NCBI RefSeq assembly: GCF_002150685.1
Contig: NZ_MSSW01000017.1
Span: 96,188-160,187, forward strand
Length of the DNA: 64,000 nucleotides
Reading direction: 5' to 3'
From: Algoriphagus antarcticus
Lineage (GTDB): Bacteria; Bacteroidota; Bacteroidia; Cytophagales; Cyclobacteriaceae
Shown here one piece after another: positions 47,457 to 55,358 of this stretch. Both the position numbers and the translations under genes were made by a program. Positions within the stretch are counted from its first letter, which is position 1; each line of letters begins with the position of its first letter. Under the pieces are notes generated by a model. The model worked only from the letters and a program-made list of their open reading frames with translations. It did not search any database and had not been told where the DNA came from.

Positions 47457-48728
47457 GGTTCTACCACGAATTTAATGGAATAGCTATCTTTAAGCAAAAA
47501 GATGTTTACGGAGAATCTTTTCACAAGAATACTAGATTTAGAAGATGGATGGGTAGTCGAATCGGTTGACACAGATTTTTCTAAAGAGGAAATTTCTATC
47601 CAAATAGTCTGTTTGTCGGAGCAGTTAGAAGATACCCAGACTGGTGAACTCTGCAAAATTTACGATCACGCGCCGGCACGTAAATGGAGGCACTTGGACA
47701 CGATGCAATACAAAACGTATATCAAGTGTGCACTGCCTCGGATTATTACTTCTCAGGGTAAAGTAAAGACTGTTCAGCCCAGCTGGGCCTCTGGGTACGA
47801 GCGTCATACCTTCCTGTTTGAGCATGCGGTAATAGACTTGCTCCAGGCGAGTAAAAATCAAACCAAAACAGCTCAAATTATGCGCTGTGGGTTCAATGTG
47901 GTAAATCGGATCATGCACCTGAGCACAAAAAGAGGCATGGAGAGAAGAAACTATACAGAGCTGGTATTTGATCAATTAAGTGTTGATGAAAAGTCCTTTA
48001 AGAAGGGTCATCAGTACATCACTGTGCTGAGTCATCCCGGGTCTGGTTGTGTGCTTGATGTGGAAGAAGATCGAACAAAGGAGGCTTGTAAGTCACTATT
48101 TAATAGAACATTAACCGAAACACAACTTGGGCAGGTAACCACAATCAGTATGGATATGTGGCCCGCATATATCAATTCAGCGGAGGAGCTGCTTCCCAAT
48201 GCTGCGATCACGCACGATCGGTTTCATCTGATCATGTACCTCAATAAGGCTATCGATCAAGTGCGCCGAAGAGAAGTAAAACAGCATGACGAGCTAAAAA
48301 ACACACGCTATGCCTTACTTAAGAATTCAGAAAACCTCACAGAGAAACAACGGATTAAGTTTGAAGCAATTGCCGGTGCGAACTATGAGGTTAGCAAGGC
48401 TTGGCAAGTAAGAGAAAACTTCAAAGATCTGTTCAGTTGCGGAAAACTTTTCGCTTGGACACTATACAACAAATGGACAGCTGACTCGAAGAAGAGAAAA
48501 ATAAAGGAAATAGACAAAGTAGTAGAGACATTCAACAACCATATTTCCGGAGTGGTAAATGCATTGATCATGAATCTAAGCAATGCAATGGCTGAACGCC
48601 TAAATGGCAAAATTCAAGAACTCAAAACAGTAGGAAAAGGCTATCGAACCTTTGCCAACTTTAGAAGCGCAATACTATTTTTCCATGGTGGCTTAGATCT
48701 ATATCCCCACTAACTTAAGGGTAGAACC
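47457..48728 (+). mobile_element. ISL3-family insertion sequence
   Basis: A 1272-bp element. The ends share the inverted repeat GGTTCTACC (47457-47465 and the complement GGTAGAACC at 48720-48728). The flanks show an almost perfect 8-bp target duplication, TGAAAAAT (47449-47456) and TGAAAAAA (48729-48736). It encodes one intact transposase. Confidence 0.82.
47502..48713 (+). CDS. ISL3-family transposase
   Basis: A 403-aa transposase of the ISL3 family, apparently complete. DDE residues are suggested by QLSVDEKSFKKG, TISMDMWPAYI and AMAERLNGKIQEL; the helix-turn-helix part precedes them (AVIDLLQASKNQTKTAQIM). The family's N-terminal zinc-finger cysteines are largely missing here, as in shorter ISL3 members. 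It is the only gene of the element. Confidence 0.88.
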   Translation: MFTENLFTRILDLEDGWVVESVDTDFSKEEISIQIVCLSEQLEDTQTGELCKIYDHAPARKWRHLDTMQYKTYIKCALPRIITSQGKVKTVQPSWASGYERHTFLFEHAVIDLLQASKNQTKTAQIMRCGFNVVNRIMHLSTKRGMERRNYTELVFDQLSVDEKSFKKGHQYITVLSHPGSGCVLDVEEDRTKEACKSLFNRTLTETQLGQVTTISMDMWPAYINSAEELLPNAAITHDRFHLIMYLNKAIDQVRRREVKQHDELKNTRYALLKNSENLTEKQRIKFEAIAGANYEVSKAWQVRENFKDLFSCGKLFAWTLYNKWTADSKKRKIKEIDKVVETFNNHISGVVNALIMNLSNAMAERLNGKIQELKTVGKGYRTFANFRSAILFFHGGLDLYPH

Positions 48729-48866
48729 TGAAAAAAATAAAGTAATATCCTCCAGTGTCCCATATTCCTTCAAACCCACATAATCTTGTCCGATGAGCGA
48801 TGAGATCATGCTTAGGTTATCACTCCGTTTCTCGACAATGGATGTAATGAAATCGGATTCTTGCAA
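48729..48866 (-). pseudogene. Gene fragment cut by the ISL3 element
   Basis: A 46-codon minus-strand frame, QESDFITSIVEKRSDNLSM to EDITLFFS, ending at the IS. Before insertion its stop TGA would have overlapped the ATG of the 107-aa gene (ATGA), a typical operon junction. A stop codon closes the frame upstream. It is probably the C-terminal part of a lost cassette gene; family unknown. Confidence 0.4.
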
Positions 48867-48985
48867 AAAACAAAGTTACCCATTCAATAATGTATTTTAA
48901 ATCCAATATTTATTAAGGATAGGCTTCTAGAATACGTTGAAGAAATGATGCGAACAATATTCAATGCTTTTGCATAAACCCTTAT

Positions 48986-49031
48986 ATTACCCTTAACAAT
49001 TCCACTAAAAGTTGTAATTGTTAAGGGTAAT
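48986..49031. terminator. Perfect 16-bp hairpin
   Basis: ATTACCCTTAACAATT and its exact complement (49016-49031) surround a 14-nt loop. The stop codon of the small membrane-protein gene lies inside the stem. It probably ends the transcript of the lipoprotein and small-protein genes to its right. Confidence 0.6.
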
Positions 49032-49233
49032 TTGGGCACAGCATCAAACCAAATATAATAAAATATAGGCCTACAATGTGTTCCACGATTAAACCAATAT
49101 CAATAAAACCAAATAGTATTCTATTCTTTTTTACTTTCAATGACTTTACAGCCAAATACACAAATACAAACATACTTGTAAGAATTGCTGAAAGAAATAA
49201 TTTGGAATTCAGTTCCGTCAACATTCCACACAT
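49021..49233 (-). CDS. Small membrane protein of unknown function
   Basis: A 70-aa protein with two hydrophobic stretches (about residues 12-32 and 40-66), downstream of the lipoprotein gene and in the same direction. A terminator-like hairpin covers its end. No family is recognised. It could belong to the immunity cassette behind the chimeric RHS gene. Confidence 0.4.
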   Translation of the reverse strand: MCGMLTELNSKLFLSAILTSMFVFVYLAVKSLKVKKNRILFGFIDIGLIVEHIVGLYFIIFGLMLCPNYP

Positions 49234-49383
49234 CGCGAGACAAAAATTAATTTAATAGTTACTAATTCCAAGATTGCTATATAATACCAATGCACTTTTC
49301 CCACTATTTAAAAAAAAAAATTCTAAAGTAAAATAAAAATTCCTAGTTCTACGCTTAAAACGACTCTAAACTAACAGGCCGAA

Positions 49384-49899
49384 TTAGTGAGATAGAACAT
49401 CTACAATAGAATCTCCCTTAAAATAGTAATATAAAAGTATCTCATTTCTTAAATACACAGGTCTACCGGGAACAAAAAGAGGCTCTGACTTACCTCTTTT
49501 TTTCATTTCGTAATCTTCATATATTTTATCGTTCTCAATCTCGATTCTCAAATAATAGTCTCGATTGACTTTGTGTTCGATATTGAATATGGCAATACAC
49601 GCATTCAGCGGATCTGTAGTAAAACTGGTCTCATCAGAAATATCGCAGGACACCGAATAATTAATTTTATAAACATATAAACTATCTATGCTCCACCCTT
49701 CATTAAGCAAATAACCCTTAATTTCATTGATAGCCTTTGTTTCAGGCCGTCCTGGTTTTGCATTGAGGTACAATTCGGAAAAAGGTATTGAAGTAATTGG
49801 CTCAGCATGCTCATTATTTATTCTTATACCTTCTTTACCAGGTTCGTTGCAAGCGTTCAGACACATGAACACAATTAAAATTAATAATTTCATTTCCAT
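49384..49899 (-). CDS. Lipoprotein, candidate immunity partner of the second RHS toxin tip
   Basis: A 171-aa protein with a lipoprotein signal (MEMKLLILIVFMCLNAC, lipobox Cys-17). The mature part is a soluble domain of mixed strands (LRIEIENDKIYEDYEM and a C-terminal YYFKGDSIVDVLSH). Its start overlaps the end of the HsdR-RHS chimera by 10 bp, so it is translated together with it, the position of an RHS immunity gene. A periplasmic lipoprotein would fit a toxin that acts in the periplasm. The role is an inference. Confidence 0.55.
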   Translation of the reverse strand: MEMKLLILIVFMCLNACNEPGKEGIRINNEHAEPITSIPFSELYLNAKPGRPETKAINEIKGYLLNEGWSIDSLYVYKINYSVSCDISDETSFTTDPLNACIAIFNIEHKVNRDYYLRIEIENDKIYEDYEMKKRGKSEPLFVPGRPVYLRNEILLYYYFKGDSIVDVLSH

Positions 49900-51875
49900 C
49901 TCCCCATGTTTTGGTAAGAAAATGCCCCATCACTTCCAAGGCCAACTCGGAATAAATTAGCGTTGTGTAATATTTTGATAGGGTTATTTACAAATTTGAT
50001 CATAAGTGCATCTGGACCACCTTTATAACCCGGAGGGATTAAACCATATGACTGAGGATGAGTATGAGCATGTGTATTTATCTGATACTTTTGCCCCTTG
50101 AATTGAACCCATCTCGTCCTGAATTCACCCGGCACAACATCTAAAGCATCATTGAAGCTAACATAAGTCCCATCCTTGGCTATATAGTTCTTGTCATAAG
50201 GTAAAGCTATTGCATTTCCATTTTCCAATTCCCAACCGGAAAGTTCTCTGATTGAATTGCCATTTGCATCAAACGAGTTCTTCCAAAGGTAATCATAAAA
50301 TGCCTTTTTGTTTGCAAAATACCTGGCACCCGACGCATCTATTTTCGACTTGGCATGATTTAAACCCGCATTTATCAAACCTGCTGCAAACCCCTGCGAG
50401 AAATTCCCGCCCGTTGCATTTGCAGTTAATCCCCCGGCCATCCCAGAAAATCCATATAAGCCAACGGTACTGTTTGCAAACTTCCCACCATACATCATAA
50501 AAGAGGACCCTCCGAATGAAGATGCAAAACTAGTTAAATAAGAACCCATAGAAGGATTTTGTCCGAAAGCCGCCCCAACCATAATATTTGCTTGGCCATG
50601 CATCATCGCACGGCCGATCTCGCCGCCAAGTCCTAGACTACCGACAGGCCCCATCATGGTTCCTATTCCCGTAGTGACGACTCCGGATAGTGCACCCATC
50701 CCGACGGATTTCCCAAACTGAGCCCAGTTCCAATTATTGAAACCTCCATTACTGAAGGTGACATTTGCCGTATATCCAGCTGCTCCTATCGCTGCTCCAA
50801 TAATTGCCGCAAAGCAAATCGGACATTCCCCATCCGGATCGGTAAACATTACCGGATTGTTCATCATCGCTGAGTAGGGCGAGTTGTAGGGCATTACTCC
50901 AGCCTTTGGATCTGATCCAAACCACCTGCCCAATGCCGCGTCGTATTGCCTAGAATGGAAATCATACCATTTCGTCAAATCCTCGTATGTCTTGCCTTGG
51001 AACAGATCCTTGGTAGCCTTTTCTCCTACTCTGGTCCAGTTCTTGGCGATCATGCCGTAAGGATAATAGTCCGTTTGCTGTACAACGTAGGACTCGGAAG
51101 TCATGATGCTGAAATCGTTGAAGAAAGCCTCAGAGCCCGTCTGACTCTCGTTACTCAGATAAATATAGAAATATCCCGGTTCCTCAGCTATTACCTCCTG
51201 TGCCAATCTCTCATGCGGGACATTCGTTGCATAGCTTGATTCCTGAGTCGCCAAGGAAAGCACCATTTGTGCATAGACATACAAACCTCTGATTCCATCT
51301 TCCTGCTGATTACGCAGATGCTGCGATATGGCCTGCTTCAGCGGATCTTTCATATCCGGTCGCTTGCATTCGATCACTACAATGGGAATTCCATTGATAA
51401 AAAGTACTAAATCCGGAATATAATGATCTTTAGAACCGCTCCGTACGACTTTGTATTCTTCCGTGACGTGAAAGTGATTGTTTTCCAGATTTTCCCAATC
51501 AATGTATTGCAGGGTAAAACTCTTCTTGTCGCCATCCACAGATTGCTCGACTGCCTTTCCCAAAGCAAGAAAATTATAGACCTTTTCGCAGGCGTGAATG
51601 TAGCCCTCGTTGAGGGTGATTTCCTGAAGACTTCGGATCCCGCTGTCAATATTGGCATCACTGAGATATGTATGTCTAGAGCTGCTAACCCGCTTTTCAG
51701 AATTGATCAACTTCAGCTGCTTTCGGAGAATCTCTTCCAAAATCACCTGACTGGTCTTTCCTCCACGGAGCTTCATCGCCTCCGCTTGGCTCAGGTAATC
51801 ATAGCCCAGCTTGATTAGCAGCTGAATCGCAGGAATCTGGGAAATATGGTCTTCTTGAAAGCTGGGAGTTTGCAT
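49890..51875 (-). CDS. Chimeric protein: HsdR nuclease domain fused to RHS core and JAB-like tip
   Basis: One open frame of 661 aa. Residues 1-217 are the N-terminal part of a type I restriction subunit HsdR, including the HSDR_N nuclease site (PDLVLF with Asp-155, IECKR with Glu-169 and Lys-171). At residue 217/218 (about 51225) the sequence switches to an RHS core that aligns with the intact RHS protein from VPHEKLAQEV on: YDAALGRWFG at 311-320 and DPDGE ending at 350. The tip from about 512 ends with THAHTHPQSYG (601-611) and a later GGPD (Asp-622), a JAMM/JAB-like metal motif in which the usual Ser is not obvious. The HsdR helicase motor and the RHS signal peptide and shell are absent. 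It may be a real recombinant or an assembly join. Confidence 0.75.
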   Translation of the reverse strand: MQTPSFQEDHISQIPAIQLLIKLGYDYLSQAEAMKLRGGKTSQVILEEILRKQLKLINSEKRVSSSRHTYLSDANIDSGIRSLQEITLNEGYIHACEKVYNFLALGKAVEQSVDGDKKSFTLQYIDWENLENNHFHVTEEYKVVRSGSKDHYIPDLVLFINGIPIVVIECKRPDMKDPLKQAISQHLRNQQEDGIRGLYVYAQMVLSLATQESSYATNVPHERLAQEVIAEEPGYFYIYLSNESQTGSEAFFNDFSIMTSESYVVQQTDYYPYGMIAKNWTRVGEKATKDLFQGKTYEDLTKWYDFHSRQYDAALGRWFGSDPKAGVMPYNSPYSAMMNNPVMFTDPDGECPICFAAIIGAAIGAAGYTANVTFSNGGFNNWNWAQFGKSVGMGALSGVVTTGIGTMMGPVGSLGLGGEIGRAMMHGQANIMVGAAFGQNPSMGSYLTSFASSFGGSSFMMYGGKFANSTVGLYGFSGMAGGLTANATGGNFSQGFAAGLINAGLNHAKSKIDASGARYFANKKAFYDYLWKNSFDANGNSIRELSGWELENGNAIALPYDKNYIAKDGTYVSFNDALDVVPGEFRTRWVQFKGQKYQINTHAHTHPQSYGLIPPGYKGGPDALMIKFVNNPIKILHNANLFRVGLGSDGAFSYQNMGRWK

Positions 51876-52036
51876 TGTCTCTAATTTTCTTCTAATAAAT
51901 CTATTACAAATTGTTCATTTTTATTAGAGAATAATTCATTTTAAATAATTGATAATCAATATTTTAACTAGTAAAGCTACTGAAGTCTTCTCTTAAACCT
52001 TCTCTTAAATTTTCTCTTAGCTTTTCAATTCATACC
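51876..52036. other. Gap between hsdR-RHS chimera and AlbA-type gene
   Basis: 160 bp, AT-rich. On the minus strand it is the leader of the chimera. No hairpin or promoter can be assigned with confidence. Confidence 0.4.
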
Positions 52037-53694
52037 TCATACTAAATGCCACCGAGGGTTTTTCGAGGTCCCTCTATTTTCAAGTTTTCCTTTCATTCTT
52101 AACTCAGAAAGAAGATTTCCAACCTTATTCTTTTTTTGATTATCATTCATCCAGTCTGGTAATTTATTCCACAATAATTCATCGATCTCACTTCTTTCCA
52201 AACTCTTATGCTCTCTGATCGCTTTTTCAATCAAATCGAGATAGTACTTTTTGTCAAATGCTTTATTCTTTGAATAAGTAGCTTTTTGCCCAGTCTTCTC
52301 CGCAACTTTAAGTCCTATGAAATAATTTGGCTTCCTACCTTCTATCAGCCTTTTACTTCTTAGGTGCTTTTCTTCAAGATCCGTCAAAACCTTCTTCTTC
52401 TGTACTTTATCCAGCATTATGATTTCTTCTAGGGTCAGATCATTATTTCGTGCTAACATTCGGGCATATTCCATTTCGAGGATTTTACCTGCAATAGTCA
52501 CTTTAACTTTACCACCTGAGAGATCGTAGTCGGGCATCGGAAAAAATCGCTCTCGTTGAAAATTAAAAATCTTCTTAATACCGCCACCAGCTGTATCTAC
52601 CATTTTTAGGTTAAACATTGCAGCAGCCAAAAAGCGATTTCGGTAATGTTCCTCAGGTGCATCTTCTTTTACCACCTTTTCTACACTTCCAGGAATGAAG
52701 GAACCTAGATTAGTGAAAATTAACTGATCATCCATTTCCACCACATTGATTCGACCATGCTTGGTATAATCCTGATGAGCAATACAATTATTCAAAGCTT
52801 CACGTATAGAATAGGGCTCATATTGGTTGACTTCTTCTGGAAAAAGTGTTCCGTCTTTGATATACCGATATTTCAGGTTGCGGATTTTGGCATATACTTT
52901 ATCCACTGCCAAGATCATAGGGCAACCGAAAATGGCATAATCCTTATCATTGCCGTTGGCATCTTTCAACAGCCAGCGAACTTTAGCTTCGGCAGGATTG
53001 ATGAAATGCTCTGATTCCTCCCTACCCAAAAGAATAATGGCAGTTCGAGTAATCTTTCCCTTAATAGTGATTTTGGCCTTATTCAAAAAGGTAATATCAT
53101 CCCAAAGGTCCAGCTCTGAGGCCTTCTCTAGAAATTTGTTTTTGTAATTCTTTCGGGCAAGAGCAATCGCTTCTTCATCTAAGTCGGCAATGGTAGCATC
53201 CCGTACAGTAGCTGCACTCCAGTCTTCAGTGGTAGCTTGGGCTCGGATTCGTTCTATTTCTTCCAGATTCAAAGGAGAAAGCTCTTCATCGTCTCGTCCG
53301 TAATAGTCCCCTCAAAAGAAATAGGAAAGCCTTTTGGGGCAGACGGGATCTGAAACATGACTACCCGCCCTTCAGGTTCGTTCAACTCATAAATTTCAAT
53401 AAACGTAATTCGATTGGTGGTTTTGTTTGCAATTTCGCTTTTCATGCTGTCTAAGTCTTTCCGCTTTGGTCGAAACTGACTACCCACGATTGCATGTTTC
53501 TTATTTTCGATGCCAAACACCAACCATGCATAGGGTACACCTTTGAGATTGGCTTCATTACTTAATGCCGAAAAATATTTACCCAGTTTCGAAAAATCAT
53601 AGCCCGATTTCGCCTCTTTAAACTCCGCAATTTCATTCTCATCAGTGAGATTTCTGAGACCTAAGAGAATGTATTTCAGTTCTTCTGTGGTCAT
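52037..53694 (-). pseudogene. Schlafen AlbA_2-type ATP-binding protein, split by a frameshift
   Basis: Two adjacent frames make one protein. The first (53269-53694, from MTTEELKYILLGLRNL) is the Schlafen/AlbA_2 domain (ENEIAEFKEAKSG, AWLVFGIENK) ending in GFPISFEG. The second (52037-53272) continues with NLEEIERIRAQATTEDWSA, a GHKL-like ATP-binding part (REALNNCIAHQDY, VDTAGGGIKKIF) and winged-helix C-terminal parts. Restoring one base in the GGGGAC stretch (53306-53311) gives EGHYYGRDDE and one frame of about 552 aa. Such proteins are common in R-M islands of Bacteroidota; their role is unclear, perhaps DNA-binding regulation. Confidence 0.75.
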
Positions 53695-53698
53695 CCTT

Positions 53699-54283
53699 TC
53701 AGTCTTCAATTTTTTGCATTTCTTCCCAAACCTGGTCCGGATAGATTTGACATCGGTCCACTTCAATATATTCAATATTGATTACCGGAATATAATTCTG
53801 TTCTCCATCTTCATCAGGCATTGAAATAAATCCTCCTCTTAGAAAATGTGGATTTTCAAAACTTTCTTCAGTTAGATTCAAGAAGTCATCCTCTGGATCC
53901 AAGCTGTCAAAAACCACGGGTTCTTTACAACCTCTTAGTAAAAAAATAGCAGAGGGGATCAGGAGTTCTCCATCTAAATCGGAAGCCAGATCAAAATTAT
54001 CTCGATAAACTAGAGGAACTTCAAGAGCAGCTGGCACATCCCACAAAAAAATAATTCTTTTAATAGCTTCTATTCGGATGAAAACCATTCGCTCAGGAAT
54101 CGCATAGAATGAAATGAAGTTTCTGGCGTGATCATTCAGATCATCTGTATAATGGGATAGAAAATTTTCAAATTCCTCGACAGTTTCAAAATCCACATTA
54201 AATAGCAATTCCTCACCTCGAATCAATTCGATTCTAAGGGTGTGTTTAAAGTTGTAATCTTTTGATTGATCTATTCTTGCCAT
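53699..54283 (-). CDS. Protein of unknown function in the R-M island
   Basis: A 194-aa acidic soluble protein with no recognised motif (starts MARIDQSKDYNFKHTLRIEL; acidic stretch DSLDPEDDFLNLTEES). Its stop lies 4 bases before the ATG of the AlbA-type gene, so both are cotranscribed. It sits in the segment flanked by the duplicated hsdR start. About 26 codons of another frame (MKLSNIFGKQPSAIVSRI) precede it at 54295-54375. Confidence 0.5.
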   Translation of the reverse strand: MARIDQSKDYNFKHTLRIELIRGEELLFNVDFETVEEFENFLSHYTDDLNDHARNFISFYAIPERMVFIRIEAIKRIIFLWDVPAALEVPLVYRDNFDLASDLDGELLIPSAIFLLRGCKEPVVFDSLDPEDDFLNLTEESFENPHFLRGGFISMPDEDGEQNYIPVINIEYIEVDRCQIYPDQVWEEMQKIED

Positions 54284-54407
54284 GACTATACTAGTTAATC
54301 TTTATCCACCAATTTACTTTTTATCCGACTCACAATCGCACTTGGCTGCTTGCCAAAAATATTACTCAGCTTCATTGCCTATTTCTTAGCTTAAAAATGT
54401 TTGAAAG

Positions 54408-54527
54408 CTTTCCTCCACGAAGCTTCATCGCATCAGCTTGGCTCAGGTAATCATACCCCAACTTGATCAACAGCTGAATCGCAGGAATCTGGGAAATAGG
54501 ATCTTCTTGAAAGCTGGGAGTTTGCAT
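54408..54527 (-). pseudogene. hsdR: Duplicated 5' fragment of hsdR
   Basis: This 120-bp stretch encodes MQTPSFQEDPISQIPAIQLL and on to LRGGK, nearly identical to the first 40 residues of the HsdR part of the chimera (51756-51875), in the same orientation. After Lys-40 the frame turns into LSNIFKLRN and stops. Both copies begin at the hsdR start codon. The two form direct repeats that bracket 2.5 kb with the 194-aa and AlbA-type genes, as expected when a segment enters or recombines at hsdR. Confidence 0.8.
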
Positions 54528-54540
54528 CTTATTTATGCAT

Positions 54541-54830
54541 TATGGAGAAATTTGATGGCCTTATAGAGAATACTTCAAATCTAAAACCGAGCTTAAAGCA
54601 TTCTTTAGAAGGGTTTTTCATAGTTATAGAGAAATTATAGCTCAATACGGAGAATTTTACTCCCATTCATTTTTAACATGTTTCTTTATTTCCGCACCCA
54701 AAAGGCCGCTTTTTTAGCATTTGAAAACATCACAAGTGGAGTTATAGAGAAATTCCAACTCAATACGGAGAATCAAATTCATAGCTGCATCAAGAATATG
54801 GAGAATTTTATCTTCAATATGGAGAATCAC
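54541..54830. repeat. Four direct repeats of paired decamers spaced 21 bp
   Basis: The decamer TA[TC][AG]GAGAA[AT] occurs eight times: 54541, 54562, 54625, 54646, 54743, 54764, 54797 and 54818. Members of each of the four pairs start exactly 21 bp apart, two helical turns, while pairs lie 54-97 bp apart. There is no long gene here. On the plus strand some pairs read YREI..QYGEF-like peptides, so a decayed repetitive protein is an alternative to a DNA-binding array or iterons. Confidence 0.65.
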
Positions 54831-54893
54831 TTGATCGGTGATAGACTATGATAACAAAACCTGAATTTCTCAAAATGATCAAAGACGACTTCC

Positions 54894-55358
54894 TTATGAA
54901 TAATATCCCTGAAGCCCCGCATCTAAAGACCAAATCCTAACTGACCAGCCTGGAAATAGCTTGCATTGCTCCTGCCAATCTTGGATAATCGAGTAGTCTC
55001 CAAAACCTATACCCTGACTTGATTTGGTTGGAAAGTTATCTATCCACTGAAGCAATTCCTCTTTATCAGGAAATTTCAGAGCGGTAAAGGGACTCACACC
55101 ATTTAAAGCACTTTTTACTTGGTCTACAAAATCCTTAGCTTTTTCATATTTCAGATTACCACTTAGCTTCGCAATAGGATTTCCAGTTTCAACGAGAACT
55201 ATGAATGGGAGAAAAAATAAATCCTTGGCATTTATTCTCTCTTCAAATTCAGATAGAACCGTAGCTCTATCAGAATTACTTCCAGGGATATCGAGAATAT
55301 TTAAGAAAATAGTTGTGTCAATGATCCAAATATTTGGTTTTGCCATGGTCAAACTCAT
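54894..55358 (-). CDS. PIN-domain-like nuclease paired with AAA ATPase
   Basis: A 154-aa protein (MSLTMAKPNIWIIDTTIFLN). Acidic residues of a PIN RNase fold are visible: WIIDTT (first Asp), VLVETGN (Glu), GFGDYSIIQDW (Asp) and WSLDAG (last Asp). The start ATG overlaps the TGA stop of the ATPase gene upstream (ATGA), so translation is coupled. PIN nucleases are usually toxins or RNA-cleaving effectors; here the ATPase could control it. No VapB-like antitoxin gene is seen. Confidence 0.7.
   Translation of the reverse strand: MSLTMAKPNIWIIDTTIFLNILDIPGSNSDRATVLSEFEERINAKDLFFLPFIVLVETGNPIAKLSGNLKYEKAKDFVDQVKSALNGVSPFTALKFPDKEELLQWIDNFPTKSSQGIGFGDYSIIQDWQEQCKLFPGWSVRIWSLDAGLQGYYS

Noticed and set aside
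47450..47656. N-terminal extension of the 107-aa protein to 176 aa
   Set aside because: This part is antisense to the ISL3 transposase and lies inside the IS ends; it exists only because of the insertion.
54541..54830. CRISPR array as an explanation for the repeated decamers
   Set aside because: Repeats are only 10 bp, spaced 21 bp in pairs with uneven gaps between pairs, and there are no cas genes in the window.
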